From JAZKJD01 sp040384585 (GTDB taxonomy: Bacteria; Pseudomonadota; Gammaproteobacteria; Diplorickettsiales; Diplorickettsiaceae): a stretch of DNA of 64,000 nt. The notes below the pieces were generated by a model that saw nothing but the letters and a program-made list of their open reading frames with translations, was not told the origin of the DNA and searched no databases. Of the stretch, positions 44,172 through 53,764 are shown piece after piece. How positions within the stretch are numbered: the first letter of the stretch is position 1; each line of letters opens with the position of its first letter. The stretch lies in the NCBI GenBank assembly GCA_040384585.1, contig JAZKJD010000015.1, positions 69,362 to 133,361 of the forward strand. The letters run 5' to 3'. Both the position numbers and the translations under genes were made by a program.

Positions 44172-45575
44172 ATGAGTATGAAACTCAAGACGGTAGTTGC
44201 TTCACTGGTAGCACTTGGGCTTAGCGGATCTGTTTTTGCGGCGCAGCCATATTACATGGATACCTCGTATCAGTTGGATGTAATGCGAGATCAGATGAAC
44301 AAGGTGGATCTCATCCTTGATCAAAATCAGCCAGGTGGATTTGATCAGCCCTGTGGTTGGACGTGTCGCATTAACCTCAGTGGTTGGATCAATGCGGATG
44401 CGTATATAGCAAATCGGCCCCCTGTTTTTTTGAACTTTAATCCAGCTTTTGGCAACACAGAGCAATTTCCTTCCGGTGAAGAGCTCATCATCCCCACGAC
44501 TGGTAGAGCGAGTGATTTGTTGCTGATTAATGCAAACTTATTTGTCGATGCACGGGTTAATAACTGGGTTACGGCGATGATGTCCTTGGTTTATTCTTCA
44601 TTGACCGGAGTTCCCGATTCTACAGGGCCTTATAATATTGCAAACTCTTTGTTTGTGTATCATCCCGTTAATCGAACGAAGCTCGATACCGCCTATGCCA
44701 CCATCGGTAATTTCAACGCATCACCGATTTATTTCCGTGTGGGTAAAGAATACGTACCGTTCGGTCAGTATGATCCCTATGCGTTTGTACAAAGTGAAAA
44801 TCCAACACAACTGTTTACAGAGATTAATCAAACTACTGCGCAATTAGGATTTATTTCGCCGAATGGTTTTTATGGTTCGGCGTATACGTTTGCGGGCAAT
44901 CCCAAACTGAATGATGCGGGTTCAACACGCCGTATTCAAAACGGAGGCGTGGATCTCGGTTTTGCTTGGAAGGCATGGAATAGCAAGATCAATGTGGATG
45001 CCGGCTATATTGCTAACATTGCTGATTCTAACTTCCTATCTGCGTACTATCTCAACTCATTTATTGAAAATTTTGGTGGCCTAGCAGGTCAGACAGTAGG
45101 GTTGCCAAACCAAAAAACGCCTGCCTGGGATGTCAATGCTGATATGGTATTTGGTCCATTTGACATCAATGGTCATTATATAAGTACGACACGCGACTTA
45201 GCCAATCCTTTTTTTGTAGTGGCGTCTGCTACAGGGCTGCCGGACCTTCCTGCTGCTGCTGATTTGGGCAAGCCAAATGTTTGGGGCTTAGAAGCAGGGT
45301 TAACATTCCCTGTGATGACACATCAATCACGCATTGCACTAGGCTGGCAACAAACAACGCATTTGGCCACTTTATTGCCAAAAAAACGTATTTATCTAGA
45401 CTATTTAGTGAATATGGCGAAGTGGTTTGATATGGGCGTTGCTGTTGTACAAGACAGAGATTATAGTTTAGGTGAGAACAGCTTTTTAAATGAAGACGGT
45501 AATCCAGTACTTCCAGGTTCTACTGGTGGTAAGTCTACCTTTGGCCAACTACGTGCCAGTGTTAAATTTGCTTAA
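44172..45575 (+). CDS. LbtU-type outer-membrane porin, copy 2
   Basis: 467 residues from ATG 44172 with the same AAGGAGATGG context as copy 1. The signal peptide and the first 90 residues are almost identical to copy 1. Differences cluster at residues about 93-107 (PAFGNTEQFPSGEEL in place of PIFNPLNAVSPTNHL) and in the C-terminal third (after about residue 280), probably in surface loops. Middle strands are again nearly identical. Same DUF3573/LbtU family. It ends at its own UUCG-loop terminator. Confidence 0.9.
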   Translation: MSMKLKTVVASLVALGLSGSVFAAQPYYMDTSYQLDVMRDQMNKVDLILDQNQPGGFDQPCGWTCRINLSGWINADAYIANRPPVFLNFNPAFGNTEQFPSGEELIIPTTGRASDLLLINANLFVDARVNNWVTAMMSLVYSSLTGVPDSTGPYNIANSLFVYHPVNRTKLDTAYATIGNFNASPIYFRVGKEYVPFGQYDPYAFVQSENPTQLFTEINQTTAQLGFISPNGFYGSAYTFAGNPKLNDAGSTRRIQNGGVDLGFAWKAWNSKINVDAGYIANIADSNFLSAYYLNSFIENFGGLAGQTVGLPNQKTPAWDVNADMVFGPFDINGHYISTTRDLANPFFVVASATGLPDLPAAADLGKPNVWGLEAGLTFPVMTHQSRIALGWQQTTHLATLLPKKRIYLDYLVNMAKWFDMGVAVVQDRDYSLGENSFLNEDGNPVLPGSTGGKSTFGQLRASVKFA

Positions 45576-45603
45576 ATCGAATAATTAACTATCACTTATC
45601 TTC

Positions 45604-45627
45604 AAGCTCGCTTCGGCGAGCTTTTTT
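45604..45627 (+). terminator. Intrinsic terminator after porin 2
   Basis: AAGCTCGC (45604-45611), tetraloop TTCG, GCGAGCTT (45616-45623), then T residues. Confidence 0.95.
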
Positions 45628-45676
45628 CGAGTAACATTAAAAATATATGAAAGCAATGGGCGTTTTCCTCAAGGCG

Positions 45677-45872
45677 CTTTGCACGCTACAAAAATTAAAA
45701 AGCGGCATGGGTGACAGTGAATGCAACTTCTTTTTGTGGCGTAAGCCAGCAAAAAAGTGCATTCGCTGGCAGGACCTATGCCAACCACTTCTTATCCTAT
45801 GAAAATACAATATATTTTCTTTTATCAATGACTTAATTGTCAAATCCTATTTTTTTGTAGCGTACAGAGCTC
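45677..45872 (+). repeat. Family E palindromic element
   Basis: 196 bp, the inverted near-copy of 7437-7633: CTTTGCACGCTACAAAAATT at one end and TTTTTTTGTAGCGTACAGAG at the other, with GGCGTAAGCCAGCAAAAA inside. The rest of the 45576-45970 gap holds a family F-like fragment near 45873 and no gene. Confidence 0.85.
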
Positions 45873-45970
45873 AAGGCATCGTGAAGACGAAGCAAGCGGG
45901 AGAGTGGTAGATACGAGCGGTTAGTTAAGCGCTATCGCAATTATTAGCCACACTTAGTCTAAGTCTAACT

Positions 45971-47788
45971 TTATGGGCAGATGACAGTTGTTCCATTGTT
46001 AGTGCATGTCACAGCATTCAGTGTAATATTTGAACCTTCAACAAGATCATTATTAATATTGCTACCCGATATCGCTAGATTGCCTCCATTCATTTGTATT
46101 GTGCTTGTTGGAGTAGTCGTAATTAAAGCAGTTTGGAGATTTGAATTCGTATTCACACCCACTTTTATGTCACTATTATTGATAAGTACGGTAGAATTAA
46201 AAGCTTCAACTCCTACGTTATCTCCAGTTCCAGTAGCAATGACTTGACTATCATTAATCTCTCCATGAGAAGAAGTATCTATGAAAATGGCAACGGTATC
46301 AACACCAAGGGTGTCACTTGCGCTGAGTATACTCGATTGAAGAATGAATGAGGAATTAGTCGCATCAATACCGCTTGATTCAACGAAAATAGTTGAATTA
46401 TCGACTATCACTTGATTAGCATTGTCTAAACTTACTCCATTGGGATATGGATTGCCCGCATTACCGATTTGGCTGTTACTAATCTCTATATTCTGGCCGT
46501 TAATAACAGAAATAGCTGTCCCTGTCGGGCCTAAGGTGTTGTTTAAAATAATACTATTTAGTTGATTGTTACCTGCTAGAACAAATCCCCCATTAAATGT
46601 AGAGCGTGCTGAACCTGAAGCCGGCGCACTGTAATCTGTTGTCCTTGAAAAGATGCCTTGACCATTATTAAGTGTAAGGCCGCTTGCACCGTTAGTGGCG
46701 GGATAGGTTCCGCCATTAAAATATATCGTGGTATCAGGTAATAAGCCATTTAAGGTGTTGACGCCGGTTTGGCTGAAATCGGTAGGACCACAGGGGCTTT
46801 CAAACGTACAGTTGCTTAACGTTAAGCTAGTTCCCCCCGTATTAGGCGTACCGGTTTGACTGAAAAAAGCAATGTTGTCGAGTACTATCTGTGAACTGTT
46901 ACCGTTTCCTTCTCCAAAGAAAAAAGTTCGGCTGGGAATACCAGAGGCATGACCCAAATTAGCAAGATAACGTTCGACGGGATCCATCAATCTTTCTGAC
47001 AAGGCTGGATCCGTCATCTGTTTCCTTACTCCACCAAAACTGATACCCAGGCCACTGGCCACGGTACTCTGTTGGTAATTATCATAGGTATAATTGGCAA
47101 AAAACTTAACATTTCGATCAAACCAATATTCAAATCCGGCAGCACCACCGCGCAATTTATCGGTTCCTGGAATATCAAAAAAATAAGCACCGACGTACGC
47201 TTTCAAGGGAACGTGTCGAAAGAGTTGATAAGCCAATCTGGCATCTGCACCATTCCCTATGCGTTGGATCTCATGCGCATTGTTAAACACACTATCAACG
47301 ATGAGTGAATGGCCTCGAAAGACCGGATCGCTGATTATATTAAGTTCGACATTGCCTACTTCATCACTGCGTCCTGCCAACGGAATATACCCATTGATAT
47401 GTGCATCCCAGCGAGAGCCCATCGCTTCTACACCGGGATTCGCTATCCAAAATCCACTGTTGTGATCTAAGCGCGTGTGTCCCGCAAACATATACCAACC
47501 AAGAATAGCTGAATTGTTCTTAATCCAACGATAACCAAGACCTAGATCAGCAAACCATTGTTGATCACTACCGTAAGCTGCCTGCGGATCGACGTATAAA
47601 TTATGTTCTTGATCCCCCTCGAGAGACAACATGAAATCTGCCTGACCCACCGTGGAATCACTGGCATAGCCATTCGCAGAAAATCGCGCGGGTAAAGGGA
47701 CGCTCGCCTGTGCACTATTGATCCAGGAGCCGAAAAAAAGGGATGCAAAGAGAAAAATAGTTGGCTTAAAAATAGCATGCTCTTGCAT
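45971..47788 (-). CDS. Inverse autotransporter-like protein with beta-helix passenger
   Basis: 605 residues. A signal peptide ends near residue 28 (AQAS). Residues about 30-280 match the inverse autotransporter beta-domain: FSANGYASDSTVGQADFML, DLGLGYRWIKNNSAILGWYM, WIANPGVEAMGSRWDAHING and GFEYWFDRNVKFFANYTYDNY. The C-terminal 300 residues are rich in Asn, Ser and Thr with spaced N-S-x-I turns typical of a right-handed beta-helix. The barrel is therefore N-terminal and the passenger C-terminal, as in intimin/invasin-type type Ve secretion, though LysM and Ig-like domains are absent. A paralogue begins at 63606. Confidence 0.87.
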   Translation of the reverse strand: MQEHAIFKPTIFLFASLFFGSWINSAQASVPLPARFSANGYASDSTVGQADFMLSLEGDQEHNLYVDPQAAYGSDQQWFADLGLGYRWIKNNSAILGWYMFAGHTRLDHNSGFWIANPGVEAMGSRWDAHINGYIPLAGRSDEVGNVELNIISDPVFRGHSLIVDSVFNNAHEIQRIGNGADARLAYQLFRHVPLKAYVGAYFFDIPGTDKLRGGAAGFEYWFDRNVKFFANYTYDNYQQSTVASGLGISFGGVRKQMTDPALSERLMDPVERYLANLGHASGIPSRTFFFGEGNGNSSQIVLDNIAFFSQTGTPNTGGTSLTLSNCTFESPCGPTDFSQTGVNTLNGLLPDTTIYFNGGTYPATNGASGLTLNNGQGIFSRTTDYSAPASGSARSTFNGGFVLAGNNQLNSIILNNTLGPTGTAISVINGQNIEISNSQIGNAGNPYPNGVSLDNANQVIVDNSTIFVESSGIDATNSSFILQSSILSASDTLGVDTVAIFIDTSSHGEINDSQVIATGTGDNVGVEAFNSTVLINNSDIKVGVNTNSNLQTALITTTPTSTIQMNGGNLAISGSNINNDLVEGSNITLNAVTCTNNGTTVICP

Positions 47789-48092
47789 TGTATACCTTAG
47801 GTGATTTGTCTAATATTAGGGTAAAGCATAAAAATATTAATAATATGTAGCAGTTGGGTAGCGATTTAGCGAATTAATTCCCCTTATAAGTTTTTTTCTT
47901 TATAAATGCATGCAAAGTATATCGTTGTATATCGTTCGCTATGAATTTGAAAATGTAGTAAATTAGAGACTTGTTATATGCTTGATCGAACGCCGAACGC
48001 CGAAGGCTGATGATCTGGGGGAGTGAGCTCTAATGAAGGAATCTAATCGTCCTTCTACTTCGTTTTTACTAGGGACTGTTTAAACAGTTGCT
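47789..48092. other. Divergent intergenic region before terC, nothing firm
   Basis: Gene-free 304 bases between the divergent autotransporter and terC genes. A tandem word (TATATCGTTGTATATCGTTCG) and a TCTGGGGGAGTGAGCTC stretch are present. The latter faintly recalls the GGGGAGUAG part of manganese yybP-ykoY riboswitches that precede some terC genes, but the rest of that motif is not found. Confidence 0.4.
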
Positions 48093-48824
48093 ATGTTTGA
48101 ATTATTTTTTTCCCCAGAAGCTTGGATAAGTTTACTCACGTTAACGGCCTTGGAAATTGTTCTAGGTATCGATAACCTCGTTTTTATTTCTTTAGTAACC
48201 AATAGGCTGCCCACCTCTCAGCAGCGTTCAGCCCGACAGTTTGGTTTAGTCTTAGCCTGTGTAACACGCCTATTATTATTAGCTACTATTAGCTGGATGA
48301 CCCGTTTTACCCAGCCTCTTTTTATTCTTGTTGGGCATGCTTTTTCAGGACGGGATTTACTATTAATTTTAGGCGGTGTTTTTTTATTAGCAAAGGGGAC
48401 AAGTGAGCTCCACCTCAACGTAAGCCAGCTCGATGAAAAAACCAGTAAACTGCGTCAATTTTCGCAGTTTTCGCTTGTTATTGTCCAAATTATGTTGCTA
48501 GATATTATTTTTTCTTTAGATAGTGTGATTACTGCCGTAGGAATGGCTCAGGAGTTTATTATTATGGCACTCGCCATTATCATCGCTATTGCTTTTATGA
48601 TTGGGGCAAGCGGGCCATTGAGTCGTTTTATTAATACGTATCCTAGTCTAAAGATTCTTGGGTTGAGTTTTCTGCTATTGATAGGGCTGGTGTTAGTGGC
48701 CGATGGTTTTGGTCTCCATGTGCCAAGAGGCTATCTCTATTTTGCTATTGCGTTTTCAGTTTTTGTGGAATGGTTGAATATTTTGGCGAGCCGGTGGCGA
48801 GAGAGGAAAAGGAATAATGGCTAA
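48093..48824 (+). CDS. TerC-family membrane protein
   Basis: 243 residues with seven membrane helices. ALEIVLGIDNLVFISLVTNR and LLDIIFSLDSVITAVGMAQE are the paired signatures with intramembrane acidic residues (GIDN and SLDS). Family members export manganese or affect tellurite resistance and metal loading of exported proteins. It starts MFELFFSPEAWISLLTL, a typical YgdQ/TerC start, with no strong ribosome site. Function in metal homeostasis is inferred from family. Confidence 0.93.
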   Translation: MFELFFSPEAWISLLTLTALEIVLGIDNLVFISLVTNRLPTSQQRSARQFGLVLACVTRLLLLATISWMTRFTQPLFILVGHAFSGRDLLLILGGVFLLAKGTSELHLNVSQLDEKTSKLRQFSQFSLVIVQIMLLDIIFSLDSVITAVGMAQEFIIMALAIIIAIAFMIGASGPLSRFINTYPSLKILGLSFLLLIGLVLVADGFGLHVPRGYLYFAIAFSVFVEWLNILASRWRERKRNNG

Positions 48825-48902
48825 ATTTAAAATAAGCTTGCATTTCTTTCTTTTATTTGATAAATAGATACCCACTGCTTACACCAATAATAAGGTTCTG
48901 GT

Positions 48903-50429
48903 ATGTCAAGTAAAAAGTATAAATTAACGGCACTGTTAGCAACGGTTTGCTGGTTAGGATTACAGGGAAATGTTGCTTTAGCGGCGGACCAAACAACAAC
49001 GGATAACCAACTCGTTAGAAAGTTGGCAAAACGTACTCAGGTGTTAGAGTCACGGTTGCAGCATTTGCAAAGCCAGGTAGCGACTCTCAAGCGAAAACAA
49101 GCGAAAAAAAACCAAACGGGTAGTGCAGAACTCTCAGGCGTTGACGTTGTTGCTGACCCTAATCATCCTGTTTTTATTGTAGGGACGCCAGTGATTAGTT
49201 CCCCTTATATCGGAATTAATTCTGAGTATAATGCCTCTGACTTAGTAGTTAACCAGCCTTATGTGAATGAAGATCTCTATTTGTTGCAACAACGAAAGCA
49301 GCTTTATAATTATCTTCATCAACAAAATAATTATCCTCCAATTACTACGCCGATCGTCAATTTGAGCGGTAAAATTGAAGCCCAAGTTATTCATAGTGAT
49401 CATTTTGGTAATTTCCAGAATGGCTCTGTGAATGATATTGATTTAACGGGTATAGAGTTAGATACCGAGATTTTAGTGAATGAATGGACAACAGGCCTTA
49501 TTGCTTTTGTCTATGATAATAGTCCTCCGAGTACATCGCCGCGTCGTATCGATAATTCGAATGTATTCTTAGAACGAGGATTTTTGACCTTTGGTAATTT
49601 AGCTAAGTTTCCACTCTATGGAACTATTGGTCAATTTTATGTTCCATTTGGTCAATATTCTTCGGGAATGATTAGTGACCCCTTTACCAAAACGTTAGGT
49701 CGAACTAAGGCTAGAGCGATTGCACTTGGTTTTTCTAAGCAGCTTAATTCTGAAAATAATTTAAATTTAGCTGCCTTTGTATTTAGGGGTCCTACAAAAA
49801 CGACGATTGGCAATAATGGGCTTCACAACTACGGTGCGAACATTGACTATACCTTTACTAAGCCAAAATGGAACCTAGAATTAGCAGGTAGTTATATTTA
49901 CAATATTGCGGATTCATTTGGTATGCAACATAACGGAAATTCGGGTACTAATAGTTTTAATGGTTTTGCTAGCAGCGATCAAACAGAGATTCTTAACCCA
50001 GTGGCGGGTTTAGACGCACGAGGAACATTAGGTGTGGGGCCTTTCAGTTTAACGGCTGAATATGTCGCCGCAGCAAGCTCGTTTTCAACGTCCACACTGT
50101 CTTTCGGAACACAAAATAATTTGCAAGGGGCTAAACCCACTGCATTTCATACCGAAGCTGCTTACAAGTTTAATGCCTGGGATAAGCCGAGTGCATTCAT
50201 GATTGGTTATGACCAATCCAAGGATGCCTTGGCGTTGTTAATTCCTAAAAAACGTTATGTTGCGACAGCGAGTACCTCCATTTGGAAAGACACAATTGAA
50301 AGTATTGAGTTTCGTCATGATATTGATTATAACGCAACGGATATTGCAGTAGGTCAAGGACTTAATCCCATCACAGGTACCGGTAAAAGTGGAAATACGA
50401 TTACCCTACAAGTAGGTTTATACTTCTAA
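48903..50429 (+). CDS. LbtU-family siderophore porin-like protein
   Basis: 508 residues. A signal peptide ends ALAA near residue 28. A coiled coil follows at residues about 38-65 (LAKRTQVLESRLQHLQSQVA), then a beta-barrel domain: INLSG-like VNLSGKIEAQVIHSDHFG, DTEILVNEWTTGLIAFVYDN, YGTIGQFYVPFGQYSSGM. It ends VGLYF with the aromatic barrel-assembly signal. It belongs to the same DUF3573/LbtU family as the tandem porins but is distant; the trimeric coiled coil is a feature of LbtU itself. coaBC follows closely. Confidence 0.88.
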   Translation: MSSKKYKLTALLATVCWLGLQGNVALAADQTTTDNQLVRKLAKRTQVLESRLQHLQSQVATLKRKQAKKNQTGSAELSGVDVVADPNHPVFIVGTPVISSPYIGINSEYNASDLVVNQPYVNEDLYLLQQRKQLYNYLHQQNNYPPITTPIVNLSGKIEAQVIHSDHFGNFQNGSVNDIDLTGIELDTEILVNEWTTGLIAFVYDNSPPSTSPRRIDNSNVFLERGFLTFGNLAKFPLYGTIGQFYVPFGQYSSGMISDPFTKTLGRTKARAIALGFSKQLNSENNLNLAAFVFRGPTKTTIGNNGLHNYGANIDYTFTKPKWNLELAGSYIYNIADSFGMQHNGNSGTNSFNGFASSDQTEILNPVAGLDARGTLGVGPFSLTAEYVAAASSFSTSTLSFGTQNNLQGAKPTAFHTEAAYKFNAWDKPSAFMIGYDQSKDALALLIPKKRYVATASTSIWKDTIESIEFRHDIDYNATDIAVGQGLNPITGTGKSGNTITLQVGLYF

Positions 50430-50450
50430 CGCTAAAAGAGGGTTAACGAC

Positions 50451-51680
50451 ATACTAAAACGCCGTATTTTATTAGGTATCACGGGAAGTATTGCCGCCTA
50501 TAAAACACCCGATTTAATTCGAAGACTTAAAGAAGAAGGCGGTGAAATTAGAGTAGTATTAACGTCGGGCGGTAAAGCCTTTGTAGCTCCTCTATCACTA
50601 CAAGCTGTTTCCCAACATAAGATTTACGAACAGCTCATGGACCCTGCTGCAGAAGCAGCCATGGGTCATATTCAGTTAGCACGATGGCCTGACTGTATTT
50701 TAGTCGCTCCTGCTAGCGCAAATTTTATTGCTAAATTGGCTCATGGTTTTGCCGATGATTTGCTGAGTACGCTTTGTTTGGCATCCACTGCGCGAATTAT
50801 TCTAGCGCCTGCTATGAATCAAGTTATGTGGGCAAATGTGGCGACACAAACCAATATTAATCTTCTTAAAGGCCGAGGTTGTTTGTTTTTAGGCCCTGCT
50901 GAAGGCAGCCAAGCGTGTGGTGATATAGGATTAGGTCGCATGTTAGAACCTTCAGAAATTCTAAGGGATTTAGCAAGTGTGTTTGTAAAACCCTATTTAA
51001 AAGGGCACACTATTTTGATTACCGCAGGTCCCACTCAAGAGTGTATCGACCCTGTTCGTTATCTATCCAATCGTAGCTCAGGTAAGATGGGTTTTGCTTT
51101 GGCACAAGCTGCTATAGAGCTAGGTGCTAATGTAGCACTGATCAGCGGCCCCGTGGTAATAATGCCGCCAGATAAATGTAGATTTATTCCTGTGAAAACA
51201 GCGGCGGAGATGTTGGAAGCGGTTCAAGTTGAAATAGTAAAAAAAGATATTTTTATCAGTACCGCTGCTGTAGCGGATTATCAAATTGTGCAGCCCTATT
51301 TGCAGAAAATTAAAAAGGCAGCGAATCATTTGACTTTACATCTAAAGCCGACAACAGATATTTTAGCGACGGTAAGTCAAATGAATCCAAAACCGCTTAT
51401 CGTTGGGTTTTCAGCAGAAACAGAGCATATATTCCAATTTTCAGAAGAAAAGCGTCTAAAAAAAGGCGCAGATTTAATGGTTGTCAATGATGTTAGTCAA
51501 GTGGGTATTGGCTTCGACAGCAATGAAAATTCAGTGACCGTCCTATCTGAAGATCCACCCGTTTATTTAGAACAGGCTCCTAAAAAGATAATTGCTCAAC
51601 AATTATTAGAAATTGTCGCCAAGCACTTAGCTAAAAAGAAGCTACTTTATGACGACAAATCGTACGCCCCCTCGCGATAA
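50451..51680 (+). CDS. coaBC: Bifunctional CoaBC (Dfp) with no canonical start codon
   Basis: The full-length frame of 409 residues fits CoaBC (E. coli 406). The CoaC half decarboxylates phosphopantothenoylcysteine (flavin site ILLGITGSIAAYKTPDLIRRL split over residues 5-25, LVAPASANFIAKLAHG, LAPAMNQVMW) and the CoaB half makes it (ITAGPTQECIDPVRYLSNRSSGKMG). The frame is open from 50436 but has no ATG, GTG or TTG before ATG 50637, which would remove 62 residues including the flavin loop. AGAGGG at 50437-50442 places the start at ATA 50451. Either a rare AUA start or a sequence error is likely. It overlaps degQ convergently by 39 bp. Confidence 0.88.
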   Translation: MLKRRILLGITGSIAAYKTPDLIRRLKEEGGEIRVVLTSGGKAFVAPLSLQAVSQHKIYEQLMDPAAEAAMGHIQLARWPDCILVAPASANFIAKLAHGFADDLLSTLCLASTARIILAPAMNQVMWANVATQTNINLLKGRGCLFLGPAEGSQACGDIGLGRMLEPSEILRDLASVFVKPYLKGHTILITAGPTQECIDPVRYLSNRSSGKMGFALAQAAIELGANVALISGPVVIMPPDKCRFIPVKTAAEMLEAVQVEIVKKDIFISTAAVADYQIVQPYLQKIKKAANHLTLHLKPTTDILATVSQMNPKPLIVGFSAETEHIFQFSEEKRLKKGADLMVVNDVSQVGIGFDSNENSVTVLSEDPPVYLEQAPKKIIAQQLLEIVAKHLAKKKLLYDDKSYAPSR

Positions 51681-52997
51681 TACATTGACTAATAATTCAT
51701 TTTTACTTTGTTTTGCGATAGCTTGTAGTTGTGCAACACTCGTAATAGGTGTTTGGTTGGCCGATGTTATGACATTACCCGGACGGATACCCGCGTGCCA
51801 AGCCATACTATCTTCATCGATATTCACAACTTCAAGCCCTACAAGATGTCCTTGTCCCATCACTGTTTGATCAAAATTACGTAATGCGAGTCCGTAAAGG
51901 AAAGGATTATCATGTTCTGCCGTTTGGGTATATTGTTTGGGATCAGTGAGTTTTAATTTTGTGTTTATTGTTTTTCCCTTTCGTAAAAGTTTCACGGTGA
52001 CTTCATCGCCGACTCTTAACATACCGACCCTGTTTTTTACTTGGCCAGCATTTTCTATGGATGTGTTATTAAGTGATTGGATAATATCACCGGTTTCAAT
52101 GCCTGCTGTTGCGGCAGGCGAATAGGCAGGTACTTGCGATACCAAAGCTCCACTGGCATCCGGAGGCAAATGTAGGGCTGTCGCTAAGGCTGGTGTGAGG
52201 TCTTGCACTAAAACGCCCATCAATCCACGTCGTACAGAGCCATATTCGGCTAATTGTTTCATTACGCCATGTGCCATATTAACAGGGATAGCAAAACCAA
52301 TACCGATGTTACCAGCACTGATGGGATTTGATGAAAGTATTGCCGTATTAATTCCAACTAATTGGCCTTGTAAATTAATTAATGCGCCTCCTGAATTACC
52401 TGGATTAATCGGCGCATCGGTCTGAATAAAGTTTTCATAGCCTTCTATTCCTAAACCGGTACGTTGTAGGGCAGAAACAATACCCGAAGTAACCGTTTGA
52501 TTAAGACCAAAAGGATTACCAATGGCGGCAACAAAATCACCCACTTTTAAATTATCCGAATTTCCTAAGGGGATAGCCGTTAAATGATCAGGGGTAATAA
52601 TGAGTAAGGCAATGTCTGAGGCTGGATCCGCGCCTTTGAGGGTTGCTTTGAAGACGCGTCCATCGCCCAGTGTCACGGTAATAGATTTGGCTTCATGAAT
52701 GACATGCGCATTGGTTAAGATATAACCATTTTTTGCATCAACAATGACACCAGAACCCATACTTTCAAAGTGGCGGGGGTATGGGTGGCCGGGTACAGGG
52801 GGAGGTAATTGATTAGCTGGAATATCGCCTTGGGCGGACACATTAACCACGGCCGGCATGATATTGTGCAGTACCTGGGAGATGCTGGTGTTATTAACTT
52901 TTTGAGCAACGCTGAAAGGCCAATTTGCATAGCTTGGCGAGCTAAAACCTAATAGTAGTAGTAAGCTTGCCAATAACCGGTATAATAATTTTTTCAT
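51642..52997 (-). CDS. degQ: Periplasmic serine protease/chaperone DegP/DegQ type
   Basis: 451 residues with a signal peptide (LLASLLLLLGFSSPSYA). The trypsin-like domain has the triad His in TNAHVIHEA, Asp in DPASDIALL and Ser in GNSGGAL. Two PDZ domains follow (about residues 265-355 and 370-445). Length without an extended loop fits DegQ better than DegP. It degrades or holds misfolded periplasmic proteins such as unassembled porins. Its 3' end overlaps coaBC by 39 bp on the opposite strand. Confidence 0.94.
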   Translation of the reverse strand: MKKLLYRLLASLLLLLGFSSPSYANWPFSVAQKVNNTSISQVLHNIMPAVVNVSAQGDIPANQLPPPVPGHPYPRHFESMGSGVIVDAKNGYILTNAHVIHEAKSITVTLGDGRVFKATLKGADPASDIALLIITPDHLTAIPLGNSDNLKVGDFVAAIGNPFGLNQTVTSGIVSALQRTGLGIEGYENFIQTDAPINPGNSGGALINLQGQLVGINTAILSSNPISAGNIGIGFAIPVNMAHGVMKQLAEYGSVRRGLMGVLVQDLTPALATALHLPPDASGALVSQVPAYSPAATAGIETGDIIQSLNNTSIENAGQVKNRVGMLRVGDEVTVKLLRKGKTINTKLKLTDPKQYTQTAEHDNPFLYGLALRNFDQTVMGQGHLVGLEVVNIDEDSMAWHAGIRPGNVITSANQTPITSVAQLQAIAKQSKNELLVNVLSRGGVRFVVIK

Positions 52998-53098
52998 AAT
53001 TTTTCTAGACGTAATCGAATGATTGCTAAGCTTAGCGTATTTATTAGCCTTATTACAATATAAGTATACCTGAGTCTATTTTTGCTAGACATATTTTT

Positions 53099-53749
53099 AT
53101 GCGACATTATTCTTTTTGGGATCAATGGGTTTTACGATTCGATAAAATTTTACAATCCGTTAATTCTAGACCCAAAGGATTTATTCCCACGGCAACGCGT
53201 CCTAATCCTGCGGATAGTGTATCAGAAGCGGTGTTAAATCCCAGTGAGCGCACTCATGCTGCCGGATTGATGCGTGTCAATCATGTCGGTGAGGTGTGTG
53301 CCCAGGCCTTATATCAAGGCCAGGCGATGACAGCGCATTCGTCAGAGATACAAAAAAAATTACAGGAGGCAGCCCAGGAGGAAGTCGATCACCTAACTTG
53401 GTGCCAACAACGTCTACAGGAATTGAATACGCATCCTAGCTATTTAAACCCCTTTTGGTATGGGAGCGCATTGTTAATAGGTTTAATAGCGGGTTTGCTG
53501 GGTGATAAAGTGAGTCTTGGATTTTTGGCAGTCACTGAACGTCAAGTAGAGAAACATTTACATAAACATTTACAGCGTTTGCCGCTTAAGGATAAAAAAA
53601 GTCGTGCCATCGTCGAACAAATGCGTTTAGAAGAAATTGAGCATGCAACAACGGCTGAACGATCTGGCGCAATTCCTTTACCACTGATTATACAATGGGG
53701 TATGCAGGGCTTAGCAAAGTTTATGACGGTAGTGGCCTATCGGATTTAG
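53099..53749 (+). CDS. coq7: Demethoxyubiquinone hydroxylase Coq7
   Basis: 216 residues of the di-iron Coq7 family, which hydroxylates C6 of the ubiquinone ring and replaces flavin enzyme UbiF. Iron ligands are in RVNHVGEVCAQALYQGQ (Glu), EEVDHLTWC and MRLEEIEHATTAE. An N-terminal extension of about 50 residues is usual in proteobacterial forms. It complements ubiE, ubiJ and ubiB elsewhere in the window. The start is ATG 53099, with no strong ribosome site. Confidence 0.95.
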   Translation: MRHYSFWDQWVLRFDKILQSVNSRPKGFIPTATRPNPADSVSEAVLNPSERTHAAGLMRVNHVGEVCAQALYQGQAMTAHSSEIQKKLQEAAQEEVDHLTWCQQRLQELNTHPSYLNPFWYGSALLIGLIAGLLGDKVSLGFLAVTERQVEKHLHKHLQRLPLKDKKSRAIVEQMRLEEIEHATTAERSGAIPLPLIIQWGMQGLAKFMTVVAYRI

Positions 53750-53764
53750 CGCAACAAAAAGTCT

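Noticed and set aside
47950..48092. Possible yybP-ykoY manganese riboswitch before terC
   Set aside because: Only a GGGGGAGTGAG word is similar; the other conserved halves of the motif are absent.
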